Source: Bolinopsis microptera
Lineage: Eukaryota; Ctenophora; Tentaculata; Lobata; Bolinopsidae
Direction of reading: 5' to 3'
Length of the DNA: 64,000 nt
Assembly: GCF_026151205.1 (NCBI RefSeq)
Contig: NC_087077.1
Coordinates: 12,932,983 to 12,996,982 of the forward strand
The position numbers were made by a program, and so were the translations under genes. Every line of letters starts with the position of its first letter. The first letter of the stretch is position 1. This document shows, one piece after another, positions 32,415 to 45,000 of this stretch. Under the pieces are notes generated by a model that was given only the letters and a program-made list of their open reading frames with translations, was not told the origin of the DNA and ran no database searches.

Positions 32415-33576
32415 AATACAACTGAAGAGTGACAGTGTTTCAAAAGAATCGTTGATTTATGCAAAAAATGTTCGATAATTTAACAAATTTTTAAAAATCC
32501 CGGTTCGGTCCCGGTCAAAATTCGGCATTTTAGCCGGGACCGGGATTAAGCCGGAGTCCCGGTCGAACCTTGGGCATATACTCATATATTCTAATATAGC
32601 AGATAGCTTAAAAATATGCTGATTATATTGCGACAACTGATACTGCAAACTACAAATGCGAACACAAAAACCAAAGAGCGATTTGAGTGTGAGTGTACAC
32701 ATTACACAAACATTGTTGCAATAAAGCTCCTCTGTATCACGCGTTACAGTTGCGCCCATCCAGTTTCGATCCACTATCGCCTGACATAGTGCGTCACGTC
32801 ATGATAGCTGTACCACGTGACCGACAAGGCCATGTATACTGTAACTGTAAGGTTTTAGGTTGATGCGCGCACAGACTCAAGTCTCCACGTGCGCGCATTT
32901 TGTACTCGTTCATGGCGTTGCAGCCTTGAATGTTGTAATATTGTCCGCACTCCAATTTGGCCTTTTCGTATACTTTTCAATAGTACGTTGCCTCACGACC
33001 TTTTTCTCTCGTCTGAAGTACGAATTGACTGTTTGCAATTAAGTTGATGTCATCAGTCATTGTCGCACGCAATCAAAGGAATTACAAAATCTTTGACTTT
33101 AGAATGTTATCCCACTTATATTATGAAATAATTTTCATGCTTACGGCTCCAATCATTACGAGTCGCAAATCGAGTCAATTTCTTTAATTCATATCGATAA
33201 TTTAGAGTGAGATCAATTGTTACGCATCTCGATTTAGTATCAATGATATACTTTAAGTTGATTTAATTGGCTTGCTTAAACAGATCATTAATATATTAGG
33301 TATTGACAGTATCTCATATTATCCCGTTTTCCGAAAATCATATTGTGACCTTGAGTATCTTGTATAAATTACAATCTTATTAACCCCACCAACCCCACAA
33401 GATTTTTGTAATTTCAAATTTAGGTGAGCCATGAAGTGGGAGCAATTAACAATAACAATACCTAATGTATTTTTTAATCATTAAATTTCATGAATATTAA
33501 ATATCTCTCACAAAACCCTTTAAAGCTTAATTTAACAGGATTCCTAATATTATGACGTACAATTAAACGTGTTTTC

Positions 33577-36500
33577 ATGGGCTGCACTCTAAGTAAGAGT
33601 CTCAATCCAAATGACAATTTTACGGGTGATGCTGAAAGAAATGAAAATGGGAAAGAATCAGAAGTAGAACACCTAAATGGAAATGGAAATGGAGTCGACA
33701 ATGACGATGATAGTGATACTGATAGCGTGAGCGAGTTTCTTTCTAACGTCAAGGAAGCTCAGACAATTGATTGTATCTACAATGATCAAAAGAGTTCACA
33801 GGTTACCAGAGACAGCTTAACTGGAAACATATCACATTTTGTGACAAAGAAGAGGGAATCGTTGTCTGTTACTTTCCGTAAGTATTTTTTAATTTACCAA
33901 TAAAAAAATTATTTTTTAAATGTGCATAGCACTTATAAAACATAAGTTCCCTTCCATTGTACTTGTTGTAGCTGTAACTTGTAACTGTAACTCGTATACA
34001 TGTACTATGTAGTATATAGATCAGCTTTTATTATATTACCACTAACCAGCTTATTATCATATTAAATTTAATTGAGCTAAACTATCCCTTTCGAATCCCG
34101 AATTCCAATTCAAGTTTATCATTACTATGCTTTAAAAAATGTATAGGGGTCATTCACATATTGCGTAATTTGACCAAAACCCATAATCATGGGTAGAGTG
34201 GACCGCTGCCAGTGTCTCTCTTTCCCAAACAAAAGGAAATGATATTAATTTGATTGACCGTTTTCAAATGCAAAATGATACCGAGAATGAAATCGGTCGC
34301 TCGCTTTTCCCATTCATTCACGGCTTATAGTTATACGAATTGTAATAGGTTTCGATAAATTACATCGATCACTGTATGCTGTAATAATCTCTTTGGGTTG
34401 CGTTCGGGTCGATACCTAGTATTTCGGGATAAGGGTGGTAGTTAGTGAATTAGCTGAAGTTTATTGAATCTTTATTGCTGAGTACAGCTGTCTTCAGGTA
34501 TGGTAGTTCTTCTTAATCTATTACATTTGTAATTGTAAATGAATGGGAAAAGCGAGCGACCGATTTCATTCTCGGTATCATTTTGCATTTGAAAACGGTC
34601 AATCAAATTAATATCATTTCCTTTTGTTTGGGAAAGAGAGACACTGGCAGCGGTCCACTCTACCCATGATTATGGGTTTTGGTCAAATATCATCTCTTTT
34701 TGATAAATGTCAGGGTACTTTATAAAGTCGAAATATAAACTGATATCTTCAATAATAAGGAGGAAGTTTCAACGATTTCGAAATTTTTCCTTTGAAAACA
34801 TTTCCTTGTGTTTGGGTAAGCATATCGGTCGATCACTGACTGAATTTGCCACTTTATACTCATTCAAGTTGGCATTAAATTTATATATAATGACATTGAA
34901 CTGTCGTGGTAAAGCAGAATTTGTTCGAAATCACGAATGAGCAAAATTATCACCTTTCGCACCTGCAAACTATGAGCGGACGTTGCGTGCGCATCCAATA
35001 TTGAATCGCCGTAAATTTTTGCGTGTTGGTGTTTTATATATAGTTTGATAAGCATGCAAAGTTTCAAAGTATTTCGAGAAGAACTGTAATCACAACGGCA
35101 ATCTAAAGTTGACAGAAAATGGTAAAAACAGCAATTTTCAGTGATTTTAGCAATTTTTAATCAATTTGGGCGTGTCCCCACGTGTGCATCTTTTCGATTT
35201 TTAACTTTAAAACTAGCCTAATGCACAATTTATACCTATAGGAAGCAGAACTGAGCTCCACAACCCAAGGGATAGCCCAACACCAGAGAATACTAAATCG
35301 CAAAATTAAAGTTTTTATAAAATAATTCTTCAAAAAAGCACTAACTTCAATGGCAAATATCTTTATGAAGGAGCAAGGTAGGGAAACTTTCCGGTAGATT
35401 TTCAGAATGCTTAAACAATTATCTAACTTCAACATATCCTCAAATTTTGAATAAAATTACTCTTTTATGGCGTAAAATCGATTTTAAAAGTGATTACTTT
35501 GTCAAAAAACAGGTTTTTAAAATGGTTAACTTGATGACGTCATCAAGTGGTAATGATGACGTTAAATTACTTTTTAATATAATGTAAACTAAAGTCTAAA
35601 CAATTATCTTCAAGACCTGTGGTCCGAGATGGCTGTATCTTTAAAGCTTCTGAATCTACGGACACCTTAATATAGCCTATAATTTACTGGCAAAGCGTCT
35701 ATCCCTGAATATATCACAATGCTGGCATGCATAACCGTTGCCCTTATATTCACAACACTATGTACCCCCTATACTATTGTATCCCCTTTATTGTTTTCCA
35801 GGCATTAAGACTCATCGAAAGTAGTTCAGCAGGTATATTTAAGTTCAAAACATTCTAATTCAATGTTAAAGATGACAGGAATAAGAAATAGTTATGTGGA
35901 GGTTTTTAAGAAATTTGCGCAAAATACGCGCCAGCATGTTATACGAAATTAGGTAAAAAACCCAAAATCGCCATATTCAGGTGCCTTAAAAACCATGTTA
36001 AAATTGAGTTAGAGATCTGAAACTTTGCAGAGCGTCTAGACCTTGTCCAAATCGACTGTAAAAAAAATTTCATGTTGCAGGAGTATCGGGAAGTGGGTTT
36101 TCTGGAACCCCTGTTTTACAACAGATTGTCGTGAAGCTATATATATATATAGTATAGACGCTTTTGCAGTAAATTGTAGCCTACATTTAAGTGTCCGTAG
36201 ATTCAAAAGTATAAAAGATACAGTCATTTCGAACCACAGGTTTTAAAGATAATTGTTTATACTTTAGTTTACATTATATCGAAAAATAATTTATCGTCAT
36301 CATCATCACTTGATGACGTCATCAATTTAAGTGTTTTTAAAACTTGATTTTTGACAAAATAACAACTTTTCAAATCGATTTTAAAGCATTAAGGAGTAAT
36401 TTTATTCAAAATCTGAGGACATTTTCATCTTAGATAATTGTTCAAGCATTCTGAAAATCTACCGGAAAGTTTTCCTACCTTGCTCCTTCATAAAGATATT

Positions 36501-38542
36501 CGCTATTGAAGTTTGTGCTTTTTTGAAGAATAATTTTATAAAAACACAAAAGTTGTGAATTAGTATTCTCTGGTGTTGGGCCATCCCTTGGGTTGTGGAG
36601 CTCAATTTTGCTTCCTAAAGGTCTAAATTGTGTTATAGGCTAGTTTTAAAGTTGAAAATCGAAAAGTTGCACACGTGGGGACACGCCCAAATTCATTTAA
36701 AATAGCTAAAATCACTAAAAATTGTTATTTTCACGATTTTTACCAACTTTGGAGTCCCGTTGTGATCCAAGTTCTTTTTGAAATCTTCTTAAACTTTTCA
36801 TGCTTATCAAACTATATATTAAATAACACTATGCAAAAATTTATGGTGATTCAATATTTTATGCGCACGCAACGTCCGCTCAAAGTTTGCACGTGCGAAA
36901 GGTGAGAATTTTGCTCATTCGTGATTTCGAATATATTCTGCTTTCCCACGATATTAAAATGGCATTATATATGAATTTAATGCCAACTTGAATGAGTAAA
37001 AAGTGCTATATTCAGTTTGTTATTGACAGATATGCCTACCTAAACACAAGGAAACGTTTTCAAAGGTAAAATTTCGAAATCGTTGAAATTACCTCCTGAC
37101 ATTATAATCAAAAAGAGATGATATTTGACCAAAACCCATAATCATGGGTAGAGTGAACCGCTGCCAGTGTCTCTCTTTTCCAAACAAAAGAAAATGATAT
37201 TAATTTGAATGACCGTTATCAAATGCAAAATGATACCGAGAATGAAATCGGTCGCTCACTTTTCCCATTCATTCACGGCTTACGTATTGTAATAAAGCTT
37301 ATTGAATGGGAAAAGCGAGCGACCGATTTCATTCTCGGTATCATTTTGCATTTGATAACGGTCATTCAAATTAATATCATTTTCTTTTGTTTGGAAAAGA
37401 GAGACACTGGCAGCGGTTCACTCTACCCATGATTATGGGTTTTGGTCAAATATGTATATCTGTATATCTGTATATCTGTATATGTCCCGACAATCTGTCG
37501 TAAAACAGGGGTTCTAGAAAACCCATTTCCCGATGCTCCTGAAACTTGAAACTTTTTTTGCAGTCGATTTGGTTAACGTCTAGACGCCCTGCAAATTTTC
37601 AGATCTCTAACACAATTTTAACATGGTTTTTAAGGCACCTGAATATGGCGATTTTGGGTTTTTTACCGAATTTCGTATAACATGCTGGCGCGTATTTTGC
37701 GCAAATTTCTTAAAAACCTTCACATAACTATTTCTTATTCCTGTCATATTTAACATTAAATTAGAATGTTTTGAACATAAATATACCTGCTGAACTACTT
37801 TCGATGAGTCTTAATGCCTGAAAAACAATAAAGGGGTATAATAGTAAAGGGGGTATAAAAGTCAAGCCCAAGGGGGTAAATAGTAAAGGGGGTAAATAGT
37901 AAAGGGGTTAAATAGTAAAAGGGGTAAATAGTAAAGGGGGTAAATAGTAAAGGGGGTAAATAGTAAAGGGGGTAAATAGTAAAGGGGGTAAATAGTATTG
38001 TGAATATAAGAGGCACGGTCATGCTTGCCAGCATTGTGATCAACTGAGGGGGGGGGGGGGGGGTTCCGAATGATTACGCTAGTGTAATTTTGACACAATA
38101 GCTATGTGTAAAACTGATTACGGGGGGCGGGGGGGGGCCGGGGGGGGGGGGGGGGGGGTAAAAATGTTCCAAAAAATGATAACGTAATACTAATATGTGA
38201 ACGACCCCATATTTTAAAGGTTTTCTTCTACTAGGAAGGTTGTCGAAAGAAAAGCGGCGGGACACTTTTGGGCGTGAAGTGAAAGTCAGCCCATTTCATT
38301 CATCCTCAACACCAGACTCAGTTGACGAATACGTCTCATCTCTGAATGTAGCAAAAAAATCGATGAACGAAAGGAGGAAATCTGTAGCCACATATGATCA
38401 GGATGACGATGAGGAAATGGACCTTCTGAAGATCAGGGACAATCCAACCCGAGCAAGGAGGCTGTCCTCTCGAACCCCTAAATTTCAACCAATACAAGAG
38501 TTAAGAATGGAGTCTCCGCCTGTCCATTTTAAATCACGCTGA
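33577..38542 (+). CDS. MGC dually acylated low-complexity protein, 2 exons, 202 aa
   Basis: Exon 33577-33877 (donor gtaagtat, phase 1) and exon 38235-38542 (acceptor ttctactag), joined to 609 nt. The protein starts MGCTLSKSLNP: Gly2 with a small residue at 6 is an N-myristoylation signal and Cys3 a likely palmitoylation site, so it should sit on the inner face of the plasma membrane. The remainder is polar: GNGNG, an acidic DDDSDTDS stretch, then basic Ser-rich segments (RRLSKEKRRDTFG, ERRKSVATYD, RARRLSSRTPK) that look like basophilic kinase sites. No folded domain recognised; perhaps a signalling adaptor or kinase-regulated membrane-associated disordered protein. AATAAA at 38729-38734 lies about 190 nt after the stop. 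The 4.36-kb intron is filled by nested fold-back elements. Confidence 0.75.
34170..34689. repeat. Hairpin element H1
   Basis: Arms of about 150 bp: ttgaccaaaacccataatca ... at the left and the inverted ...tgattatgggttttggtcaa at the right. The loop holds unique AT-rich sequence. Closely similar to H2. Confidence 0.8.
37125..37451. repeat. Hairpin element H2
   Basis: Same arms as H1 (tgaccaaaacccataatcat / atgattatgggttttggtca) with a very short loop (about 25 bp), so it could extrude as a cruciform. H1 and H2 flank the long inverted repeat X/X'. Confidence 0.8.
37828..37997. repeat. 16-bp tandem repeat
   Basis: About ten copies of gggggtaaatagtaaa with 15- and 17-bp variants, followed by a G run at about 38047-38062. 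Antisense frames read FTIYPLYYLPPL strings and are artefacts. Confidence 0.85.
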
Positions 38543-38728
38543 CAGCTTGATGTTGTTAAATTATGACCTTCAGTTACTGCGTTCTTTAAGCTCCATCAAA
38601 TACCTAAGTTTGGTATAATGATTATGGCCCATACATGTGGCATTTTTTGTACTGTGTACACTCATCAGACAACTTGATTTTTCCTTCACTATCAACACTT
38701 TTCTATTCGATTTTGACGTACGTGAGAG

Positions 38729-38734
38729 AATAAA
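38729..38734 (+). terminator. Polyadenylation signal of the MGC gene
   Basis: AATAAA about 190 nt after the TGA stop; a second AATAAA follows at about 38760. Confidence 0.55.
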
Positions 38735-38769
38735 TGTGTGATATTGTCGAACGGATTGAAATAAAATCA

Positions 38770-40105
38770 GTTAACAGATTCCATTAACTAAATAATTAAC
38801 AATCACAATGAGAGGACTTTAGTTTCAGAGTATTTGCAAGACAATAAAGCATGCATCAAATATGCAGTATGACAGGAAAACGGTTATCCGAAAACCTAGA
38901 TATTTTCTTTGCTTATGGCGGCAAACTTCCGCATTTATTTTTACCATGGAGAAAAAGTTTTTATTACAAGCTAATTTTCTGATTGACATATCTACATTTA
39001 TTTTTTAGTTGAAAAATAAAGCACACAATTTTATTCATATCAATTGAAATTGTAAAATGATTATATTTATACGTTGTAAACAGTAAAACTTGTAAAAATA
39101 TCAAATCGAATGATTACATGATAATTTAAATGATGCATCTTTCCTTTAAAGATTGAGTCTACCCTTTGCAGTGACTTCTAGAAGTACTAAGGATGAAGGA
39201 ACTGCTATAATTAGCAAATTGTCTTTGATTTTAAAACTTGAACCGACATTTTTATGCCCGCCTGGATATAGCAGCTGGACTGTCTAGATGTGTGGGTCGC
39301 AAATTCTCAGTGTTGATCTTAAAAGATTTTCAAAGAAATCATGATTACTTGATCTTTCCTGTAATCACTTTAACAGACTGCTACTAGATACCGAATTAAT
39401 AACTGAAATTCGATCACGTGATAATTATAAATCTGCGTGAAAGCAGTCGGCGTTAAGATTTTACCGGTGCAGCGGCTAGTACAATGTACACCTAATACAT
39501 TCCAAATGTTTCCGCAGACTATTACTCCACCAGGCCTAGGTCATGTCGGTTGGAATTGTAGTTTTCATATTCATAACAACAATTACAACATATTTTCAAT
39601 CTTATCGGACGATTATTGATCGAATGACTCACATATGTTTATCAATGCATAAATCAATTCCAAAACATTAGATACATCTTTCGCTAGTAGTAGTATAAAC
39701 AGGACGATAAGATTAACAACTTAGTCTTAGATAATATCACAGTGTCGTTATGTGAATAATTATTATATTAATCATGAAGTTTCAAAGAGGGCCAATACAC
39801 AAAAGCAATCTATACTACACCAAATTCCGAAACATTTCACAACTACCATTACCAAAAGCTATTAAAAATCTGCTACCAATTATTGACTAATAAAAGAAAT
39901 AAAACAGCTAAACTAAAAGTACTATATCAATATGAGGTGAATGAAATAAGAAATTAAAAGCCCACTTCACAAGGGTTTCGAAATTCGCGAAATTATTGCT
40001 TCCGATGAATATTTTAAGGGTTCGGGTCTTACAGAATCTGACTCTGAACCCGCTGTTAGTCAGTTATTTTGTTTCAGTCATCAAAACCTAACATTTTTAA
40101 CCCTG
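38770..40105. other. Gene-free spacer
   Basis: AT-rich sequence between the polyadenylation site of the MGC gene and the TTAA element; no gene, repeat or splice signal could be supported. Confidence 0.5.
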
Positions 40106-40109
40106 TCAA

Positions 40110-41458
40110 TTAAGGGGGCATACACCAAAACAGTGGTTTGTGCCGTCCAGACCAAATGACCTCATAGGCAGTTCAGTGACCTTCTAGCGCACCGTTTCCA
40201 CACCAAAAAAAATTATTTTGAGAATACCCATTTTTGTAATCGATCATTTCCTGGTTGAGAGTGCAATTTTCGGAAAAAATTATTTTGTGGTTGAGACGCT
40301 ATAAACTAATCATTTCTTGCGGTATCGGATTGAAATTTTGCTCGCCGTTTATTCACATCTATTTCAAGGTGTGTGTAAAATCTTGATATCGTATCTAAAA
40401 AGGCTGGTGTGTTATGAATTTTTAAAGTCAAAAAGCTAAAATTGTCCTTTTCAGGCTTATTTTAACAAAAAGACAGTCAGGGAAGATCGGATTGATTTGA
40501 TGCTTGACATCAAATTGTTCTCTGAATTCTGGCGCAGTTTTTGATGCCCTCAAAAATGTTTTTACTCATTCAGCTTCAGATGTATTGGACCTCAAAGCCA
40601 AACAACAAATTTAGGCACATTTTTCGTTTTTAATATTTACTGATTTTTCTAAAATTTTGATAGGAATGTGCTAGTGACTTTTTGAAGGGTGCAAAATAAC
40701 CGCAACTAGCACATTTATATATGAGTTATGAACAACAAAACACCCTAAAATGCTTCCCTTTGAAGTTATGGGAGAAAATGTGATTTTTTATCTGCAAAGC
40801 CAAAAAATCACATTTTATCCCATAACTTCAAAGGGAAGCATTTTAGGGTGTTTTGTTGTTCATAACTCATATATAAATGTGCTAGTTGCGGTTATTTTGC
40901 ACCCTTCAAAAAGTCACTAGCACATTCCTATCAAAATTTTAGAAAAATCAGTAAATATTAAAAACGGAAAATGTGCCTAAAATTGTTGTTTGGCTTTGAG
41001 GTCCAATACATCTGAAGCTGAATGAGGAAAAACATTTTTGAGGGCATCAAAAACTGCGCCAGAATTCAGAGAACAATTTGATGTCAAGCATCAAATCAAT
41101 CCGATCTTCCCTGACTGTCTTTTTGTTAAAATAAGCCTGAAAAGGTTTTTGACTTTAAAAATTCATAACACACCAGCCTTTTTAGATACGATATCAAGAT
41201 TTTACACACACCTTGAAATAGATGTGAATAAACGGCGAGCAAAATTTCAACCCGATACCGCAAGAAATGATTAAGTTATAGCGTCTCAACCACAAAATAT
41301 TTTTTTCCGAAAATTGCACTCTCAACCAGGAAATGCTCGATTACAAAAATGGGTATTCTCAAAATAATTTTTTTTGGTGTGGAAACGGTGCGCTAGAAGG
41401 TCACTGAACTGCATATGAGGTCATTTGGTCTGGACAGATTTGGTGTATGCCCCCTTAA
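40110..41458. mobile_element. TTAA-flanked palindromic element, copy 2
   Basis: Same termini (GGGGGCATACACC/GGTGTATGCCCCC), same TTAA flanks and same centre (ttttttatctgcaaagccaa) as copy 1. About 1341 bp between the TTAA sites. Small indels and substitutions separate the two copies, but paired changes in opposite arms are common, as if arms are kept alike. Sits between the MGC gene and the multi-PDZ gene, seven bases from a separate MITE. Confidence 0.8.
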
Positions 41459-41462
41459 GGCA

Positions 41463-41637
41463 TAAGGGGTCGTTCACATATTATTACGTAATCACCTTTT
41501 GGACATTTTTTAACCCCCTCCCCCCTCCGTAATCAGTTTTACACATAGTTATTGTGTCAAAATTACACTAGCGTAATCATTTGGAAACCTTCCTCCCCCT
41601 CGGCCTCGGCTGATTACGTAATTTGAACGACCCCTAA
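41463..41637. mobile_element. Small MITE with 3-bp target duplication
   Basis: Element 41466-41634 has terminal inverted repeats ggggtcgttcacata / ...atttgaacgacccc and is flanked by TAA on both sides. Sub-terminal attacgtaat motifs are also inverted. A 3-bp T/A-rich duplication fits PIF/Harbinger-type integration. The same family forms the outer shell of the composite in the MGC intron (34146-38209). Confidence 0.7.
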
Positions 41638-42091
41638 GTCAAAGTTTGTCACCAATCATTATTTAATCCTATGTTTAATTAAAATTGTCACATCTACTTC
41701 TATTTCTAGTAGCAAAACTTGGGAACAGCAATAAAATCGTCTTGTGAGTGTTTACTGATGACTGAAAATCTTCACTTTCAGGTCACTTACACTCCCTGGG
41801 TGTGTATTTGAACTCTTATGTTCGTTTAATTGCAGAATATTGTTCACCCTAAAATGAAATGTCTATTGCATATTTGCGTTGACCGCAAAGCCAAAAGTCC
41901 CAGACCTAGGTTTTTCATCTTTTATGGCGTTTTCATTTTTGGTGTGAAAAATTGGCTTCAAAGTGCAGGTGTTCCGGACAGATCTGAAGTTCGACAGAAT
42001 GATTGATAGTGACAGCGTAGATCGAATAATTTCACTTGGAGTTGGAACTGATGACGTCACAATGTTTCTTTGTGGTCATGCGATGAGGGCG

Positions 42092-45000
42092 TCACTGTAT
42101 GAATAAAGTGACCGTTTCAGTACACGACTTCAATAGCAATGTCGCTTCTTCTCGGCTGTAATCCTCGATGCTTTTGCCGTTAACAGAAATTATCTGGTCA
42201 CCCCGCTTTAGTTTACCGTACGCAGGTCCTGGGGACAATTTCTTGTTAATTTCGTTAGATATCAGAAAGTATACACCAGGCTAGCAAGCTTGATTTAGTT
42301 CGACAATGTAAGAAAATTAATTCTTGAACTAAGTCTGATTTAATTCAATCAGCTTAATAAAGATCGATCACAATTTGAAATATCTGTGGTGGACATGATT
42401 ATGTTGACAAAAGTTTAACTTACCATTTTCGAAGACCTGTTTGATGGTTATTGGCAGAGATGGAACATTGTCTTTTCCTCCTACAATGCTAAATCCAAAG
42501 CCGTCCTGAGATCTCGTTAACTTAACCATCTTGAAATCAGGCCTGAGGTGGAAAGAGGAGCTGATTTTCAAAAGTTAGGACACAAAATATCCACAAAATC
42601 TGTATAAAGTTTATAAACTAATAACACTACGGCAAATAGGTACAACCCCTACAGTGCCGACCAGCTCTTAACCGGCTAAAAGCCGGCTGTCACGGTTACA
42701 GCTCTGACATCAGGTTCACCCTTAACCTACTCTAGCCCATACCTATTGGTATCAGGATCCGTGACCACCAAAGTAACGGGAGTCGTAGCCTCCTTAAGTA
42801 GCCTCACTGCATCCTCATGACTAAAGTCCTCTACGTTTGTGCCGTTTATGGAAACTATTCTGTCTCTTTCCTGGGTGAAATGTGGGTAAAAGAGGAACGC
42901 TTTCTAATTTCTATCAATTGGAAATCTTAATAAGTTATCCACTCGAAGTCGAACGGCTTTCCATAGGAATCAAAAATGAAACGATAAGCTGAGGGAAAAC
43001 AGTGTGGTACCTTGAGGACTCCCGCTCTAGCAGCAACGCCACCCTTTGTTAATGACGATATAAAGAGAGGTATTGAACCTAGTGGCCAGCCTCTTCCACC
43101 ACCTAAACTCAATCCTAGTGGCTGATTCTTTTCCTGAAACGATGGGGTTATTAAAGTCTAAAGAGAGGCGTAATCGTATCGGTTACTATTCTGACACAGC
43201 AGAATTTCAGAAGAAGTTTCAGCTAAATAATGCTGTTTGTGCTTTCTCATTTCTGCAAAATGTGCTTTCTGCAATGTGCTTTCAAGTTTCAAAATTATGA
43301 AGGACAACAACATAACTGGTGATAAATTCTAATAAAATAACATCCTCGGTCCAAAAATACCGGAAGAGTACCTGAAGGTTAAGAAGTAATAAGTTAAAGT
43401 ATAAATATAATAATTTAGCTGTGCTCCAAAAAAACATACCGTGTCCGTAAATAGTGCTTTGGCGCATATATAATATATATACTACTAAGACATTACTACT
43501 ACTAGCGAAAAGCACTTTGAGCTAGCCTTACATTATCACCCGGACCCAACTTAATTCCTCCGGCTATAACAATACCCAAAATACCATCAGGTCCCTAAAA
43601 AACGTAGACTTGTAAATCACAAAATGTGATTTAAAACGTTTTAAATAAAGTTCGAGGTAACCATAATATCTATTTTTAATGGGCATAATATAGTGGCAGT
43701 CTATGCTATATTGCGATCAACCTGCTACTTTCCCAAACTGTTTTTGTAGATGTCATTTTAAAGATATATTTAAGATATTATATCAGGTCTTTACAAGTAA
43801 TCTTAGTTTTTAAATTCTCGTGTGATTTGAATGACATTAATTTATGTGTTACAAATTATTTTAAAAGCTGTCTGACTGTTAAAATATAAGAACACATACC
43901 CGGTAGAGATTAGCAGTCCTAAGAACGGGGGGTTTCGGCTTCGTGTAGCTGTTAGACGACATATTAGACCGGGTATCGTGCGGTCTAAACACAATTTAGA
44001 TACATTAACAATCGAGAGAAGTGAATCCTTTCTAAAAAGATTTTAAACAATTTGAATTTTTCTACAATTCGGACTCAAAATTAATCAAGAATGACTGCTA
44101 ACCTGGAGTCAAAGGATTGGACACTGTGGGTAGAGATACTCTGGACACTGTACGAAGGAGCGTAGTCCGACTGAAGACTGGTAACTGAGTAGTGGGTCAA
44201 GCTGTCCGTCCTCTGCTGATCCCCTGTAATTGTATAGTGTATTAATTAGCAATTAACATAATCGAGTTGAAACGTAAATCATATTTCTCATCTTTTAACA
44301 TATTTTAAGGTGGTGAACTAAAACAATATTGGCAATACTGTTAAAGTGATAGTGATGTATAGTAATATTGATTACATCTTACAAATTGTTGTTTTAACTG
44401 CAAAATGATGTGAGTATCAGTAATACGTACGGTCGGTTACATTAGATCGTTTGGACTGGGTACTGTGTGTAGAGCGAGAAGGAGAAGGGTGTCTGGGCTT
44501 CCTGTTCATCTGCCTTCCTGACTGTTCAGATGATCTCCGAGATTGGTTGTCTGGTTCTCTGTACCTCTCTCTTGAATCCCTCCCACTAAAGTCCCGCTGT
44601 GAAGCTGGCAAGCTGCCAAATTCTTTCTGTGACCCGTGTTGAGTACTGCCATAGTCTCGTTGTGAACCGTGAGGACTCGAGTTTCCTATGTCTCTGTAAG
44701 ACCCGTGGAAGGAGGATTGCTCCATGGCCAGGTCTCTGAGGGAGTGTTGAGGACTCATGTTAAACTCCCTTTTACTACCAGGATGACTAGGGAAGTCCCT
44801 GGTAGACCCTTGGGGCGTGCTGTGTCTGTCAGAACCGTAGTCATGGTCCCGTGGCATGTCGTACTGATCCCGGGCGGAACCGTGGTAACTAGCATTACTC
44901 AAATCTCGTTGAGAATTAGGGTAACTGTTCAAATCTCGCTGTGAGCCATGATTACTATAATTCAAATCTCGTTGGGAACCTTGGTAACTATTGAGATCCC

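Larger units (their letters stand above)
31020..32585. mobile_element. GGGACCGGGATT-bounded repeat element, interrupted
   Basis: Both ends carry arrays of ccgggaccgggatt-type units: 31028-31135, and the matching 32495-32570 with both orientations (cccggttcggtcccggtc, agccgggaccgggattaag). Between them lie a separate mariner-like fold-back (31188-32000) and a short protein-like frame (about 32220-32414, plus). Similar CCGGGACC arrays are known at the ends of hAT-type elements, but no transposase was recognised. Confidence 0.5.
34143..38212. mobile_element. Composite MITE shell with nested inverted repeats, in the MGC intron
   Basis: Starts at 34146 with ggggtcattcacatattgcg and ends at 38209 with ctaatatgtgaacgacccc, flanked by ATA on both sides. 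The termini match the small MITE at 41466-41634. Inside, in order: hairpin H1 (34170-34689), a long arm X (34690 to about 35590), segments Y and Z (35600-36120), inverted Y' and X' (36140-37124), hairpin H2 (37125-37451, inverted-repeat sibling of H1), inverted Z' (37470-37800), a 16-bp tandem repeat, and two G runs. About 4.06 kb of apparently repeated insertion into one original element. No transposase frame seen. Confidence 0.6.

Noticed and set aside
37795-38265. Minus-strand FTIYPLYYLPPL frames
   Set aside because: Products of the 16-bp repeat and G runs.
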